Shown here one piece after another: positions 45,043-54,341 of a stretch of 64,000 nucleotides of DNA. Source of the stretch: Sinanaerobacter sp. ZZT-01. GTDB lineage: Bacteria; Bacillota; Clostridia; Peptostreptococcales; Anaerovoracaceae. Numbering within the stretch: the first letter of the stretch is position 1; every line of letters begins with the position of its first letter. The notes below the pieces were generated by a model. It was not told the origin of the DNA and searched no databases. It worked only from the letters and a program-made list of their open reading frames with translations. Location of the stretch: the NCBI RefSeq assembly GCF_035621135.1, contig NZ_CP141728.1:1488001-1552000 (forward strand), in the 5' to 3' direction. The translations under genes were made by a program, and so were the position numbers.

Positions 45043-47345
45043 TTCGTAATGACATTAAGAAAAGTAAACTTATTAACATAATCATGATGTTGTTTATCGC
45101 TTCGGCAGCTATGCTTGTGTCACTTGCTGCAGTGCTTACGGTTAATCTCTTCGGATCAATTGATACACTTATGACAAGAGCTGAAACGCCGCATTTTATG
45201 CAGATGCATTCGGGAACAATAGATAGGAGTCGGCTTGAACTCTTTGCGGAGCAGAACGGAAATGTTGAAAAACTACAGATAGCTGAGTTTTTAAATATTG
45301 ATGGGGCAGAGATTACCATCGGCGAAAATTCTCTTGCAGGATCGGTACAGGATAATGGTTTAAGTACGCAGAGCAGTGATTTTGACTATCTATTCGATCT
45401 GGACGGGCAAGCAATAAATGCTTCTGATGATGAAGTCTACGTTCCGATATGCTATTTGAAGGATGGAACCGCAAAAGTAGGAGATCGTATACGGATATGC
45501 GGAAAATCGTTTACTGTTGCGGGGTTTGTTCGGGATTCACTAATGATGTCGACCCTTTCTTCCTCAAAGCGTTTTCTCGTAAGCGATAACGCCCTCACGG
45601 CACTTAAAGACAGCGGAAGTGTTGAATATTTGATTGCGTTTCGGCTAAAAGATCAGGCGGGGATCTCCGACTTTGAAACAGCTTATACGTCAGCGGGACT
45701 CGAAAGGAACGGGCCAGCCATCACATATCCGCTTATCAGAATACTGAACGCAATCAGTGACGGAATGATGATCGGCGTGATACTGCTCGTGAGTCTGCTC
45801 ATTGTTGCAGTCGCCTTCTTATGCATACGCTTTACGTTACTAGCTAAAATGGAAGAAGATTTCCGGGAAATTGGAGTTATGAAAGCGATCGGGTTGCGTG
45901 TAAGCGATATTAAACGGATCTACCTTTCAAAATATGCTGCTCTTGCGGGTTTGGGGTGCACTCTAGGCTGTGTGCTTTCTTTCGCATTTAAAGGCATGCT
46001 TCTTGAGAACATTCGGCTGTACATGGGCGAAAACGAAGATGCAGGCATCGCTATTCTTTTCGGAATTTTTGGGATTGTGTTTATCTTTTTTGCTGTCCTT
46101 ATATTTGTTAGTGGCGTACTGAGACGTTTACGAAAGTTATCAGCAGCAGAAGCGGTTCGTTTCGGAACAACTCAGGAAAAAGCAAGCAAGAACAGGAGAT
46201 TATCTTTGAGTCGGAATCGGCTTATGAGTACGAATGCTTTTATGGGTATCATTGATGTTTTCTCAAGAAAAAGACTGTACACATCTATTTTAATCGTCTT
46301 TTCCATTGCAATTTTTATCACGGTAGTTCCCAAGAATCTCTATAACACCCTTTCTTCCAAAGATTTCATCGAGTACATGGGAGTTGGAAACTGTGACCTC
46401 AGATTTGACATTTAGCAGACTGATGACATTTCCGGAAAAGCTGCTGAAATTGCTGAGACGTTGGAAATGGACAGCAATATTTCAAAATATACTGTGCTTA
46501 CAACAAAATCTCTGAAAATGATAACCGATGAGGGAACGGAGGATACGATAAAGGTTGAGCTTGGCGATCACTCTATTTTCCCCGTCAAGTATAGCTCTGG
46601 AGAAGCACCTTCCTCTGAAAACGAAATCGCACTTTCAGCAATCAACGCAAAGGAACTAGAAAAAGAGGTGGGGGATTCCATAAGCTTGGTGATTGGAGGA
46701 AAGGAAAGAAATCTTTCTGTTTGTGGAGTATACTCTGATATCACCAATGGCGGGAAAACAGCAAAAGCGATATTCACCGATGAAACGGCAGCAACCATGT
46801 GGTGCGTGATCAGTGCAGAGTTTGCAGACGATGTATCTATTGGTGGAAAGATAAAGCATTATACAGCAGCATTTACCTTTGCCAAAGTTTCTGACGTGGA
46901 TGAATATATATACCAAACCTTTGGGTCGACAATAGGCTCCGTAAAAAACGCAGCAGTTGTCTCGGCTTCGGTTGCGCTAATTATTTCTGCGTTAATAACG
47001 GTGTTGTTTATAAAAATGATCCTTTCCAGAGATCGATATTCGATTGCAGCGATGAAAGCATTGGGTTTCAGGAGCTCAGATATAGAAAAGCAGTACATCT
47101 CGAGGTTGATTTTTGTTCTCATAATAAGCATGGTCGTTGGCACAATTCTAGCAAATACACTCGGCGAAGTTCTCGCAGGGGCCATTATTTCTTCTTTCGG
47201 TGCTTCATCGTTCAAGTTTATTATTAATCCTGTCAGCGCTTACATTATTTCTCCACTCATGCTGCTATTTGCTGTGCTTGTCGCAGTCTTTATAGGTGTG
47301 CATGATGCCGGAAAGATAAAAATACCCGAATACATTAAGGAGTGA
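45027..47345 (+). pseudogene. ABC transporter permease (FtsX type) with an in-frame amber stop
   Basis: One continuous frame of about 773 codons is broken only by a TAG at 46413-46415 (codons before it read NCDLRFDI, after it QTDDISGKA). The first part (462 residues) carries the N-terminal helix, an extracytoplasmic domain and an FtsX domain (FREIGVMKAIGLRVSD). The second part carries another extracytoplasmic domain and a C-terminal FtsX domain (IAAMKALGFRSSD). This is the normal length of a two-FtsX-domain permease. A single C-to-T change from CAG would explain it. The second part has an internal ATG at 46461 but no good ribosome binding site. TAG is an ordinary stop elsewhere in the window (tyrS, prmC). 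A sequencing error is also possible. Confidence 0.75.
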
Positions 47346-47349
47346 GAAA

Positions 47350-48108
47350 ATGAAAAAGGTAATAAGTGGCGAAAAAATAATAAAAATATTTGGTGATGCC
47401 GATGAAAAGCGTAACGTTCTCGACGGCGTTTCTCTGGAAATAAATGAGGGCGAATTCGTGTCTGTAATGGGGCCTTCCGGCTCCGGAAAATCGACGCTTC
47501 TGTTCGCTTTAAGCGGCATGGACAATATAGATAGTGGAAAAGTGTTCTTCAATGGAAAAAATCTGGCGGAACTAAAAGAGGATCGCCTGGCCGATATTCG
47601 GCGTAAGGAAATGGGATTCGTTTTTCAGCAGCCCACGCTGTTAAAAAACCTCAGCATTCTTGATAATATCATACTGCCATCCGTTCGTGACAATAGAAAA
47701 AACACTGCACAAATTGTTGAAAAAGCCAGATCGTTGATGAAGGAAACTGACATACTTAAGCTTGAATCTCGCAGCACTACTCAGGTATCGGGTGGACAGC
47801 TTCAACGTGCCGGGATTTGCCGTGCACTTATGAATGATCCTAAAATAATCTTCGGAGATGAACCGACTGGTGCACTCAATTCAAAATCTGCACAGGAAAT
47901 CATGGACATTTTTTCTGAAATTAACGCCAAGGGTACTGCTGTTATGCTTGTGAGTCACGATGTAAAGATTGCAGCTCGCACGGAACGTATTCTGTTCATG
48001 CTGGATGGGAAGATTGCAAGTGAAATCAGACTCCCTAAATTTATAGGCGTCGGATTAGAAAGCAGAATAGAAAAAATAACACTTAAGATGCAAAAAATAG
48101 GGATTTGA
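47350..48108 (+). CDS. ABC transporter ATP-binding protein
   Basis: A 252-residue ATPase with Walker A GPSGSGKST, signature VSGGQLQR, Walker B IIFGDEP and the H-loop LVSHD. It starts five bases after the permease frame ends, with AAGGAGTG upstream, and is the natural partner of that permease. Because the ATPase is intact, the permease stop may be recent. Confidence 0.92.
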   Translation: MKKVISGEKIIKIFGDADEKRNVLDGVSLEINEGEFVSVMGPSGSGKSTLLFALSGMDNIDSGKVFFNGKNLAELKEDRLADIRRKEMGFVFQQPTLLKNLSILDNIILPSVRDNRKNTAQIVEKARSLMKETDILKLESRSTTQVSGGQLQRAGICRALMNDPKIIFGDEPTGALNSKSAQEIMDIFSEINAKGTAVMLVSHDVKIAARTERILFMLDGKIASEIRLPKFIGVGLESRIEKITLKMQKIGI

Positions 48109-48245
48109 TTAATATCTGTAAGGACATGAATCCAGAATATATGAAATGAGATGTTCCATATGAAAATTTCAGACAGTATGTTAAAATATAGATAAGAAAA
48201 AGGAGCGTGCGTGTGCGATCTATATAATTGAAATGGAGGCTTAAA

Positions 48246-49100
48246 ATGAAAGAAAAACAGTATTTTAATCCCGTGCAGTTCATCCTAATTATTTACTTAG
48301 CATGCTTTTCATTCCGAATGGTCGAATATCTATTAATCCGCACAGATCAAAGTTTCTTTGGCGAGGCATTTATACACAAACTGATCGGCATCTTTGTACT
48401 CGTACTTGCAGCAAGATTTTTTTCGATTAGGAGGTCAGAAATTGGCTTTACGAGCAAATTCGCGATGAAAAACAGTTTTTACGGCCTTCTGCTTGGATTC
48501 GTTGTATATATAATTACTTATGGCAGTGAATTTCTAATACAATTTTCAAGAGGAAACATACCTTCATTACAAATTTATGTTACCAGTTATGCGATCAGCG
48601 GCAACCAAGGGAAACAAACAGCTTTTATATTTTTTGCTCTCTGTGTGATTGGTAATATAATAAACGTGATTATGGAAGAAGGCATTTTCAGAGGCCTATT
48701 TATTAAGCTCGGACAAACAAGGTATTCTTTTATCGCTGCCACTATTTTTTCTTCCGTCCTATTTGGATTGTGGCATGTTGCCGCTCCGGTACGCAGTTTG
48801 CTGGATGGAGAGATGAGCAGTGGCGGTGCAGCTGTGTATGCGCTGATGCTTATCTTGACAACGGGAATTGTCGGAGTTAAGTTTTGTCTGCTCACCAAGA
48901 TTACCGGCTCTCTTTGGATGTCTATGGCAGATCATTTTTTTAATAATACCATTATAAATATTCTTCACATCGTTTCTCTTTCCGGTGTCGATGAGTTACA
49001 GATAATACGCATTTCAATTGCGCAAGCGATATCATTCTTAATTGCCCTTTTTATCTATTGGAAAAGCAGAGCACACAGCAAAAGCACGTTTCGGGGTTAG
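48246..49100 (+). CDS. CPBP family intramembrane protease-like protein
   Basis: A 284-residue, eight-helix membrane protein with the CPBP (Abi) motifs: EEGIFRG (the EExxxR element), FGLWHV and a later His in MADHFFNN. Family members include Rce1-like proteases and bacteriocin-immunity proteins. The start at 48246 has GGAGG seven bases upstream. It lies 140 bases after the ABC ATPase gene. A protective role against a secreted peptide would fit the exporter context but is not shown. Confidence 0.88.
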   Translation: MKEKQYFNPVQFILIIYLACFSFRMVEYLLIRTDQSFFGEAFIHKLIGIFVLVLAARFFSIRRSEIGFTSKFAMKNSFYGLLLGFVVYIITYGSEFLIQFSRGNIPSLQIYVTSYAISGNQGKQTAFIFFALCVIGNIINVIMEEGIFRGLFIKLGQTRYSFIAATIFSSVLFGLWHVAAPVRSLLDGEMSSGGAAVYALMLILTTGIVGVKFCLLTKITGSLWMSMADHFFNNTIINILHIVSLSGVDELQIIRISIAQAISFLIALFIYWKSRAHSKSTFRG

Positions 49101-49270
49101 ATAATCCATTAATTGTTTTATTGGAGAGTCTGTCATACGGAATCAATAGATTTATAGAGACTATATGCCAGATGTTTCTAAACGCTGGTTTTGATGTGCA
49201 TTGCCCTAATATGATCGGCAGGCCTCCCTTTAGCTATGAGGAAGAACAAAAGGCTATCATCAAAATACAA
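49090..49270 (+). pseudogene. Remnant of a dienelactone-hydrolase-like gene
   Basis: In the frame of an ATG at 49058, the segment from PLIVLLESLSYGINRF through FDVHCPNMIGRPPFSYEEE resembles the N-terminal third of dienelactone hydrolase/alpha-beta hydrolase proteins (an I-x-V-L-x-E strand, then C..F..AG(Y/F)DV.CPN..GR.P). There is no ribosome binding site and no nucleophile region, and the frame runs into a rho-independent terminator. I read it as a decayed or truncated gene, not a protein. Confidence 0.5.
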
Positions 49271-49271
49271 A

Positions 49272-49305
49272 AAATATTAGGGCGTATGAGTCCTAATATT
49301 TTTTT
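49272..49305 (+). terminator. Rho-independent terminator ahead of the NRPS operon
   Basis: AAATATTAGG and CCTAATATTT form a perfect ten-base stem with a ten-base loop, followed by seven T. It insulates the NRPS operon from the exporter region. Confidence 0.92.
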
Positions 49306-49465
49306 ATATGTATTAGAAATCCACTGGCTGTGCCGGTGGGTAAAATATTCCGAAGTCGTTGAAATTAATCCATATCTAAAAATATTTTTTTGAAAGGAAG
49401 AACATAGAAATCAATAGATAATTCCCTCAAGAGTATAAAAAAATTTCTAAATATTAAAAAAAATA

Positions 49466-49493
49466 TTGAAATTATTAATATGTGTGATATGAT
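49466..49493 (+). promoter_or_regulatory. Likely promoter of the NRPS operon
   Basis: TTGAAA, a 16-base spacer and TATGAT. The predicted start falls at or just inside the palindrome that follows, as expected for a repressor-controlled promoter. Confidence 0.65.
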
Positions 49494-49498
49494 ATTGG

Positions 49499-49524
49499 CA
49501 TAAGTTAGCATATGCTAACTTATG
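49499..49524. promoter_or_regulatory. Perfect 26-bp palindrome, probable iron-box-like operator of the NRPS operon
   Basis: CATAAGTTAGCAT is followed directly by its exact reverse complement. The core TTAGCATATGCTAA shares the TTAG-N6-CTAA pattern with DtxR/IdeR-type boxes. It sits five bases after the -10 element. Control by a metal-responsive DtxR-family repressor is an inference; no such gene is in the window. Confidence 0.75.
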
Positions 49525-49530
49525 GAAAAT

Positions 49531-49548
49531 AAGTTGGTAAATGCGAAC
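49531..49548. promoter_or_regulatory. Second, degenerate copy of the operator
   Basis: AAGTTGGTAAATGCGAAC matches the inner 18 bases of the palindrome (AAGTTAGCATATGCTAAC) at 14 positions. It is centred 28 bases downstream, suggesting cooperative or two-site binding. Confidence 0.45.
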
Positions 49549-49584
49549 AAAATTCTAAGCTATTATAGCAGAAAGGTGAGGTAA

Positions 49585-50361
49585 GTGGATACTATAATAC
49601 TAAATAAATATTTTCCATTTGAAAGTAAATATTTAACGGGCTATGAACCTAAGATATTCTGTTTTCATCATGCGGGCGGAACCGCCGCGACATATAGAAA
49701 ATGGACGTTAAAGCCATCTTCTGTGCATTTCATTTGTGTAGAGCTTCCGGGCAAGGGGGCTCGGCGCAGTGAAATCTTTGAGAATGATTTTAAATCTATT
49801 TTAGATCCATTATGCCAAGCAATCATAGAAAAAAGCGATGGGAAACCTTTTCTTTTATTTGGACACAGTATGGGTGCAGCGATGGCTTTTTATACGGCAT
49901 ATAGGCTTGAAACCTTTTACGGGATAACTCCGCAGAGACTGATCGTTGCAGGGAGACAGGCGCCAAATGAAGAGAATCCTATCGAATTCAAGACACACAT
50001 GCCTGACAGCGCGTTGCTCGATGAGCTAAAGCGTTATAAAGCCACTCCAAAAGAAGTTTTTTTAAATAACGATTTATTAAAGCATATCGTTTCAGAATTA
50101 CGCAGGGATTACGAATTAAATGAAAGCCTCATATACCATGGAGAGCGCATAAGCATACCCATTTTTGCACATGCGGCAGACCAAGATTGCGAGGCAGACC
50201 CAGACGTTATGAGCAGATGGGGTTCTGTGACGACAAGTCGGGTCAGTGTAAGTGGATTCAAAGGAGAGCACTTCTTTGTTTTAGAAGATTGGTATCGCGC
50301 CCAGCTTGTTTGCGCTGCTGTCGACGGAGGCTTACCAGAGAGAGAAGGAGTAGCGACATGA
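49585..50361 (+). CDS. Type II thioesterase (NRPS editing, PchC/YbtT-like)
   Basis: A 258-residue alpha/beta hydrolase that clears misloaded carrier proteins in nonribosomal synthesis. It has the family start FCFHHAGGTAATYRKW, nucleophile Ser95 in GHSMG, and a catalytic His in GEHFFVLED. It starts at GTG with AGGTGAGG upstream. Its stop overlaps the NRPS start by four bases (ATGA). It is the first gene of the cluster, corresponding to PchC in the pyochelin pathway. Confidence 0.93.
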   Translation: MDTIILNKYFPFESKYLTGYEPKIFCFHHAGGTAATYRKWTLKPSSVHFICVELPGKGARRSEIFENDFKSILDPLCQAIIEKSDGKPFLLFGHSMGAAMAFYTAYRLETFYGITPQRLIVAGRQAPNEENPIEFKTHMPDSALLDELKRYKATPKEVFLNNDLLKHIVSELRRDYELNESLIYHGERISIPIFAHAADQDCEADPDVMSRWGSVTTSRVSVSGFKGEHFFVLEDWYRAQLVCAAVDGGLPEREGVAT

Positions 50362-53261
50362 AAAGAGCGATTCACTTAAATGCGGAAACGAACGTATTGT
50401 CAAAAGAACAGATGAAAACGCAGGCATTTGTTCGAGAATCAGTCAATCAGACCGATAAAGAGATTGTAGCATCCTGTATTCACGAAGGCTTTTTTAAAAG
50501 TGTAAAGCAAACACCAGACTTGACAGCTGTTGTGTGGCTTGAAAAGGGAAAAAAAAGAACACTTACATATCAACAGTTGTATTCTGAGGTTATGAAAACC
50601 GCTGCTTTATTAAAAGCACGAGGAATAAAATCGGATAGTAATGTTCTAATTACACTGCCCAAAGGGTATGAGCAGATCATTGCCGTTCTTTCTGTACTTG
50701 CATTAGGCTGTACATATGTGCCGGTCAACGTATCGCATCCACAAAAACGAGTGGAGCGGATTACTCAAGCTACTGGTGCTGTACATGTGCTGACAAATAA
50801 AGAGTATGTAAATACAAGACAACTTCCGTTCGGATTGCTGCCTGTAATGATTGAGGAACGTACGCAGTATGATGAAATGCTCTCCCCGCTTTTCCCTGAT
50901 CCGCAGGCTGCTGCTTATATTATTTTTACATCAGGTTCTACGGGAGAGCCGAAGGGCGTCGTTATCTCACACGATGCAGCGAATAACACCATAGTTGACA
51001 TCAACGAAAAAATGAATATTGGCAGGAGAGATTGCATATTTGCTATATCGGAATTGGACTTTGATTTATCTGTGTACGATGTCTTTGCGCCTTTAAGTGT
51101 AGGCGGGTGTGCCGCACTCATATCGGAAGAGGAAAAAAAAGAGCCTGCAAGCTGGATGGAAATAGTAAAGGCTTTAGAGGTAACGGTTTGGAATAGTGTT
51201 CCAATGCTTTTTAACATGCTTCTGACGGTCTGTGAATCCGTAGGGGAGAAGCTGCCTTTAAAGATAGTTATGTTGTCGGGAGACTGGGTGCCGCTAAACC
51301 TATATGATCGCTTAAAAAAAATAGCAGACAGTTGCCGTTTGATCGCTTTGGGAGGGGCTACAGAGGCCGCTATTTGGTCGAATTATTACGAAGTACTGGG
51401 CATATGCGAAGAATGGAGATCAATACCTTACGGAAAACCGCTAAGTAATCAAAAGATGCGGGTCGTAGATAAAAACGGCTTGGATTGTCCGGACTATGTA
51501 AGCGGGGAACTGTGGATCGGAGGGCGCGGGGTTGCGAAAGGGTATATACAGCAGGAAGAGCTGACGCAGGAGCGCTTTTGTTCAGTAGATGGAGTCCGTT
51601 GGTATCGGACAGGAGATCGTGCCCTTTATTGGGAAGACGGAACTGTGGAGTTTTTAGGAAGGCTGGACAATCAGGTAAAGCTAAGAGGGTACCGGATTGA
51701 GTTAGGTGAAATAGAGTCTGTCTGCAAATTGGAGAAAATGATTGAAGATGCGGCAGCAGTTGTGATCGAAAGCAATCGATCTTCTCAGTTGGCTTTGGCT
51801 GTAACGGCAAAGAAAAATCAAAATCGACAAGCCCACTGTGTTCTGCAAAAGGACAAGACAAAATGGAAAGATGAGAAGTTAAACGAGAGAAAAAATTTAA
51901 TCGAAGCCTACCTGTTACATTTATGCTCGTTTGATAACTTAGTTATCAATTCGGAAAAAAGATGGGTCAGTAAGCAGGCTCAGCCTTTATTTGATTTTTG
52001 GTGCCGTTGGTTACAGCGCCAAGATATTGTAAAAATAGAAGATGGAATCATAACAGCGGGAAATCGTTACCGAGAGGTTGATGTTAGCCGGTGCAGAAAA
52101 ACAACGCCATTACAAGCTGTATTAAATCAGAGCGTGGAGACATATCGCAAAATACTTTCTGGAGAAGACGCTGCAAATGTGATACTTCAAATGGAAGAAC
52201 TTTCTCCGGAAGCATTGTCTATGCAGGGAAGCCACATCCGTTCTTGCATTGACCAGATTGCTTCCATAATCAAGCAGCATTCCGGCGGTGGCGTAAAAAT
52301 AGCTGTGCTGGGTGCTAGAACCGGCCTTGCGGCTAAATATCTTTATGACAAACTGGAAGGAATTGCATGCGAACTGACACTTTTTGATGATTCAGCAGGA
52401 TTGCTCCATCAAGCTGAAAAAAGATGGGATGAAAGCTGCACCGTTGTTCGGTACGCATCGACTTCCAACGGGATGCTTGCATCGGAGCATGTCCATACAT
52501 ATGATTTTGCAGTTTCTGTAAATGCACTTCACCGATATGTTAATCCTCAGAGCGGGCTTGATTATGCATACTCATTACTAAAAAAGCAGGGATGCTTGCT
52601 GGCCGTAGAGCTTGAGGAACTAGACCCAGTGGCACTGATTTCATCAGCTGTATTGGAAAATGGATTTCAGAGGTTTGCCTGCATGAGGAAAAGAGCTGAT
52701 ACACCACTGCTGGATAAAGAAGAATGGCAGCAAATATTTTTAAAATCTCAATTTGAACATACAAAAATTACGGTTTCTGCGGACGACGGGGTGCTTTTCA
52801 TTGAAGCTAAACGCGGAAAAGAAAAGGAGTTTACATTGATGCAGCTGCAAGAGGAGCTTTGCAACTACTTGCCACAATATATGATTCCGGATACAATCTG
52901 TCTGTTTCTTCAATTTCCTTTGAATGATAACGGGAAAATTGACCGTAGAAAAATAGTAGACACCATTTCTGCAACTGCACAGCAAGACGTAGCTGATACT
53001 GTATATTCCCGCATGGAAGAGCGGATTGCAGCCATTTGGCATGAATTACTTGGCTGTGGAGCGGTTGGCAGACAGCAGGGTTTTTTTGAAATCGGAGGAG
53101 ACAGCCTTTCTGCAACAAAATTTATCTCATTACTAAAGGAAGATGTGGGAATTAATTTTTCTTTGCGTGAAATCTTTGACAATCCGTTTTTACAAAGCAT
53201 AGCGGCTTTAGCCGAGAAAAAACTGGATCATCTTGAGCCGGTGGTGGAGGGAGAACTGTGA
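50358..53261 (+). CDS. Nonribosomal peptide synthetase, A(embedded MT-like)-PCP, cysteine-specific (PchE-like core)
   Basis: A 967-residue synthetase. The adenylation core is residues 45-490 (A3 FTSGSTGEPKG 190-200, A7 YRTGD 416-420). The A10 lysine (NGK, 860) is separated from the core by an embedded methyltransferase-like domain (about 560-830), as in PchE/PchF and HMWP2. A carrier domain follows, with Ser916 in EIGGDS. The specificity residues read D236, L237, Y240, N279, M305, S307, L331, I339, W340, one change from the cysteine code DLYNLSLIW. The embedded domain has a damaged SAM motif (VLGARTG), like the epimerase-type domain of PchE. There is no condensation or cyclisation domain and no N-terminal aryl carrier; a stand-alone Cy gene at 60838 may supply the former. 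Confidence 0.93.
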   Translation: MKRAIHLNAETNVLSKEQMKTQAFVRESVNQTDKEIVASCIHEGFFKSVKQTPDLTAVVWLEKGKKRTLTYQQLYSEVMKTAALLKARGIKSDSNVLITLPKGYEQIIAVLSVLALGCTYVPVNVSHPQKRVERITQATGAVHVLTNKEYVNTRQLPFGLLPVMIEERTQYDEMLSPLFPDPQAAAYIIFTSGSTGEPKGVVISHDAANNTIVDINEKMNIGRRDCIFAISELDFDLSVYDVFAPLSVGGCAALISEEEKKEPASWMEIVKALEVTVWNSVPMLFNMLLTVCESVGEKLPLKIVMLSGDWVPLNLYDRLKKIADSCRLIALGGATEAAIWSNYYEVLGICEEWRSIPYGKPLSNQKMRVVDKNGLDCPDYVSGELWIGGRGVAKGYIQQEELTQERFCSVDGVRWYRTGDRALYWEDGTVEFLGRLDNQVKLRGYRIELGEIESVCKLEKMIEDAAAVVIESNRSSQLALAVTAKKNQNRQAHCVLQKDKTKWKDEKLNERKNLIEAYLLHLCSFDNLVINSEKRWVSKQAQPLFDFWCRWLQRQDIVKIEDGIITAGNRYREVDVSRCRKTTPLQAVLNQSVETYRKILSGEDAANVILQMEELSPEALSMQGSHIRSCIDQIASIIKQHSGGGVKIAVLGARTGLAAKYLYDKLEGIACELTLFDDSAGLLHQAEKRWDESCTVVRYASTSNGMLASEHVHTYDFAVSVNALHRYVNPQSGLDYAYSLLKKQGCLLAVELEELDPVALISSAVLENGFQRFACMRKRADTPLLDKEEWQQIFLKSQFEHTKITVSADDGVLFIEAKRGKEKEFTLMQLQEELCNYLPQYMIPDTICLFLQFPLNDNGKIDRRKIVDTISATAQQDVADTVYSRMEERIAAIWHELLGCGAVGRQQGFFEIGGDSLSATKFISLLKEDVGINFSLREIFDNPFLQSIAALAEKKLDHLEPVVEGEL

Positions 53262-54340
53262 TTGGAATCCTTGGTGGATGTGGTGATATTGGAGGTAAGC
53301 TGTCACAGATACTTTCTAATGAAACAGAGGAAGTGATACGTATCGGGGGCAGGCATAAGAAGCACACGGTACAATTTGATAATAAGCATTTCGCGTGGAT
53401 GCAGGCAGATGTGAGTGACGCTGGCAGTTTACGGGCGTTTGTTGATGGTTGCCGCATTGTGGTAAATTGTGCCGGATTAAAAAAAGAAAGTTCTGCGCAG
53501 GTAGCAGAAATAACGACGGATGCCGGCAGCCATTACGTCGATCTCGGTGCGGCTGAACAGAGTCCATCCTCCTTGAAAGGAAATAGTGGTCTGTGTGCGG
53601 TATACGGTGCCGGCTCAATGCCAGGTTTATCCGGACTACTGCCTCGCTGGCTTTCGAAGAAATTTGACAGGGTATTTGATTTGGAATTTTATTATGCGGG
53701 GCTTGGCTCGTTTACTGAGACTGCCGCCCGAGATTACTTAGAGGGATTATCGGATAGTCAGAATAAAGCAATTGCGATATGGAAAGATGGACGGGCAGTT
53801 CCATTCACGTCGCAGAGTGCCCGTATAAAAGTATCGCAGCAGTATGTGAGGGCATTCCCGTATTTTGACGAAGAGTCCTCCTTTGTTGCCCAAGAACTCC
53901 GTCTGAAAAACGGAGTATGGTATATGGGGATTGATGGAGATTGTACTTGCAAGGCTTTGGAAAAAATTAAATACAACTATATGCGCAATCCGTATGAAGC
54001 AGTCAAGGATTTATGTGCAGCGTCAAAAGCGGATTGCGCTGCCAGAAAGGGATATGCGGGAATGTTGATTCAGCTGAATGGAGAGCGTTCCGGTAGAAAA
54101 AAAACGGAGACACTCCGTTGTCTGTTCAGAAGCCCATCTCATTTCACTGCCTCAGCGACTGCGGCTGTAGTTTTGGCTATATCAAAACATAAAATGCCAA
54201 AAGGATCATATCTTCTTGGGAAAAGCCCACACACGGAAGGATACACGGAGGAACTGATGAAAATAGCTCCTTCTGGGGGAATACAGATTTATGAGCATAC
54301 AATTGGAGAATTGTATGAAGAGGTAGAGGGGGCGCTTTAA
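53258..54340 (+). CDS. Saccharopine dehydrogenase-like NAD(P)-binding oxidoreductase
   Basis: A 360-residue protein with an N-terminal Rossmann motif (GILGGCGDIGG) and the saccharopine dehydrogenase-like pattern VVNCAGLKK...DAGSHYVDLG, plus VYGAGSMPGLSGLLP. It starts at GTG and overlaps the NRPS stop by four bases, so it belongs to the pathway. Pyochelin and yersiniabactin clusters have one reductase; here it is a second oxidoreductase, so it may reduce or rearrange an intermediate, or make an opine-like bond as in staphylopine-type metallophores. The precise role cannot be read from sequence. Confidence 0.82.
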   Translation: MIGILGGCGDIGGKLSQILSNETEEVIRIGGRHKKHTVQFDNKHFAWMQADVSDAGSLRAFVDGCRIVVNCAGLKKESSAQVAEITTDAGSHYVDLGAAEQSPSSLKGNSGLCAVYGAGSMPGLSGLLPRWLSKKFDRVFDLEFYYAGLGSFTETAARDYLEGLSDSQNKAIAIWKDGRAVPFTSQSARIKVSQQYVRAFPYFDEESSFVAQELRLKNGVWYMGIDGDCTCKALEKIKYNYMRNPYEAVKDLCAASKADCAARKGYAGMLIQLNGERSGRKKTETLRCLFRSPSHFTASATAAVVLAISKHKMPKGSYLLGKSPHTEGYTEELMKIAPSGGIQIYEHTIGELYEEVEGAL

Positions 54341-54341
54341 T

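Noticed and set aside
46413-46415. TAG as a pyrrolysine codon
   Set aside because: TAG ends ordinary genes in this window (for example tyrS and prmC), the protein family is not one known to use pyrrolysine, and no pyl genes are visible.
49058-49393. A 111-residue protein-coding gene
   Set aside because: Its second half encodes a perfect terminator hairpin and its start has no ribosome binding site; better explained as a remnant.
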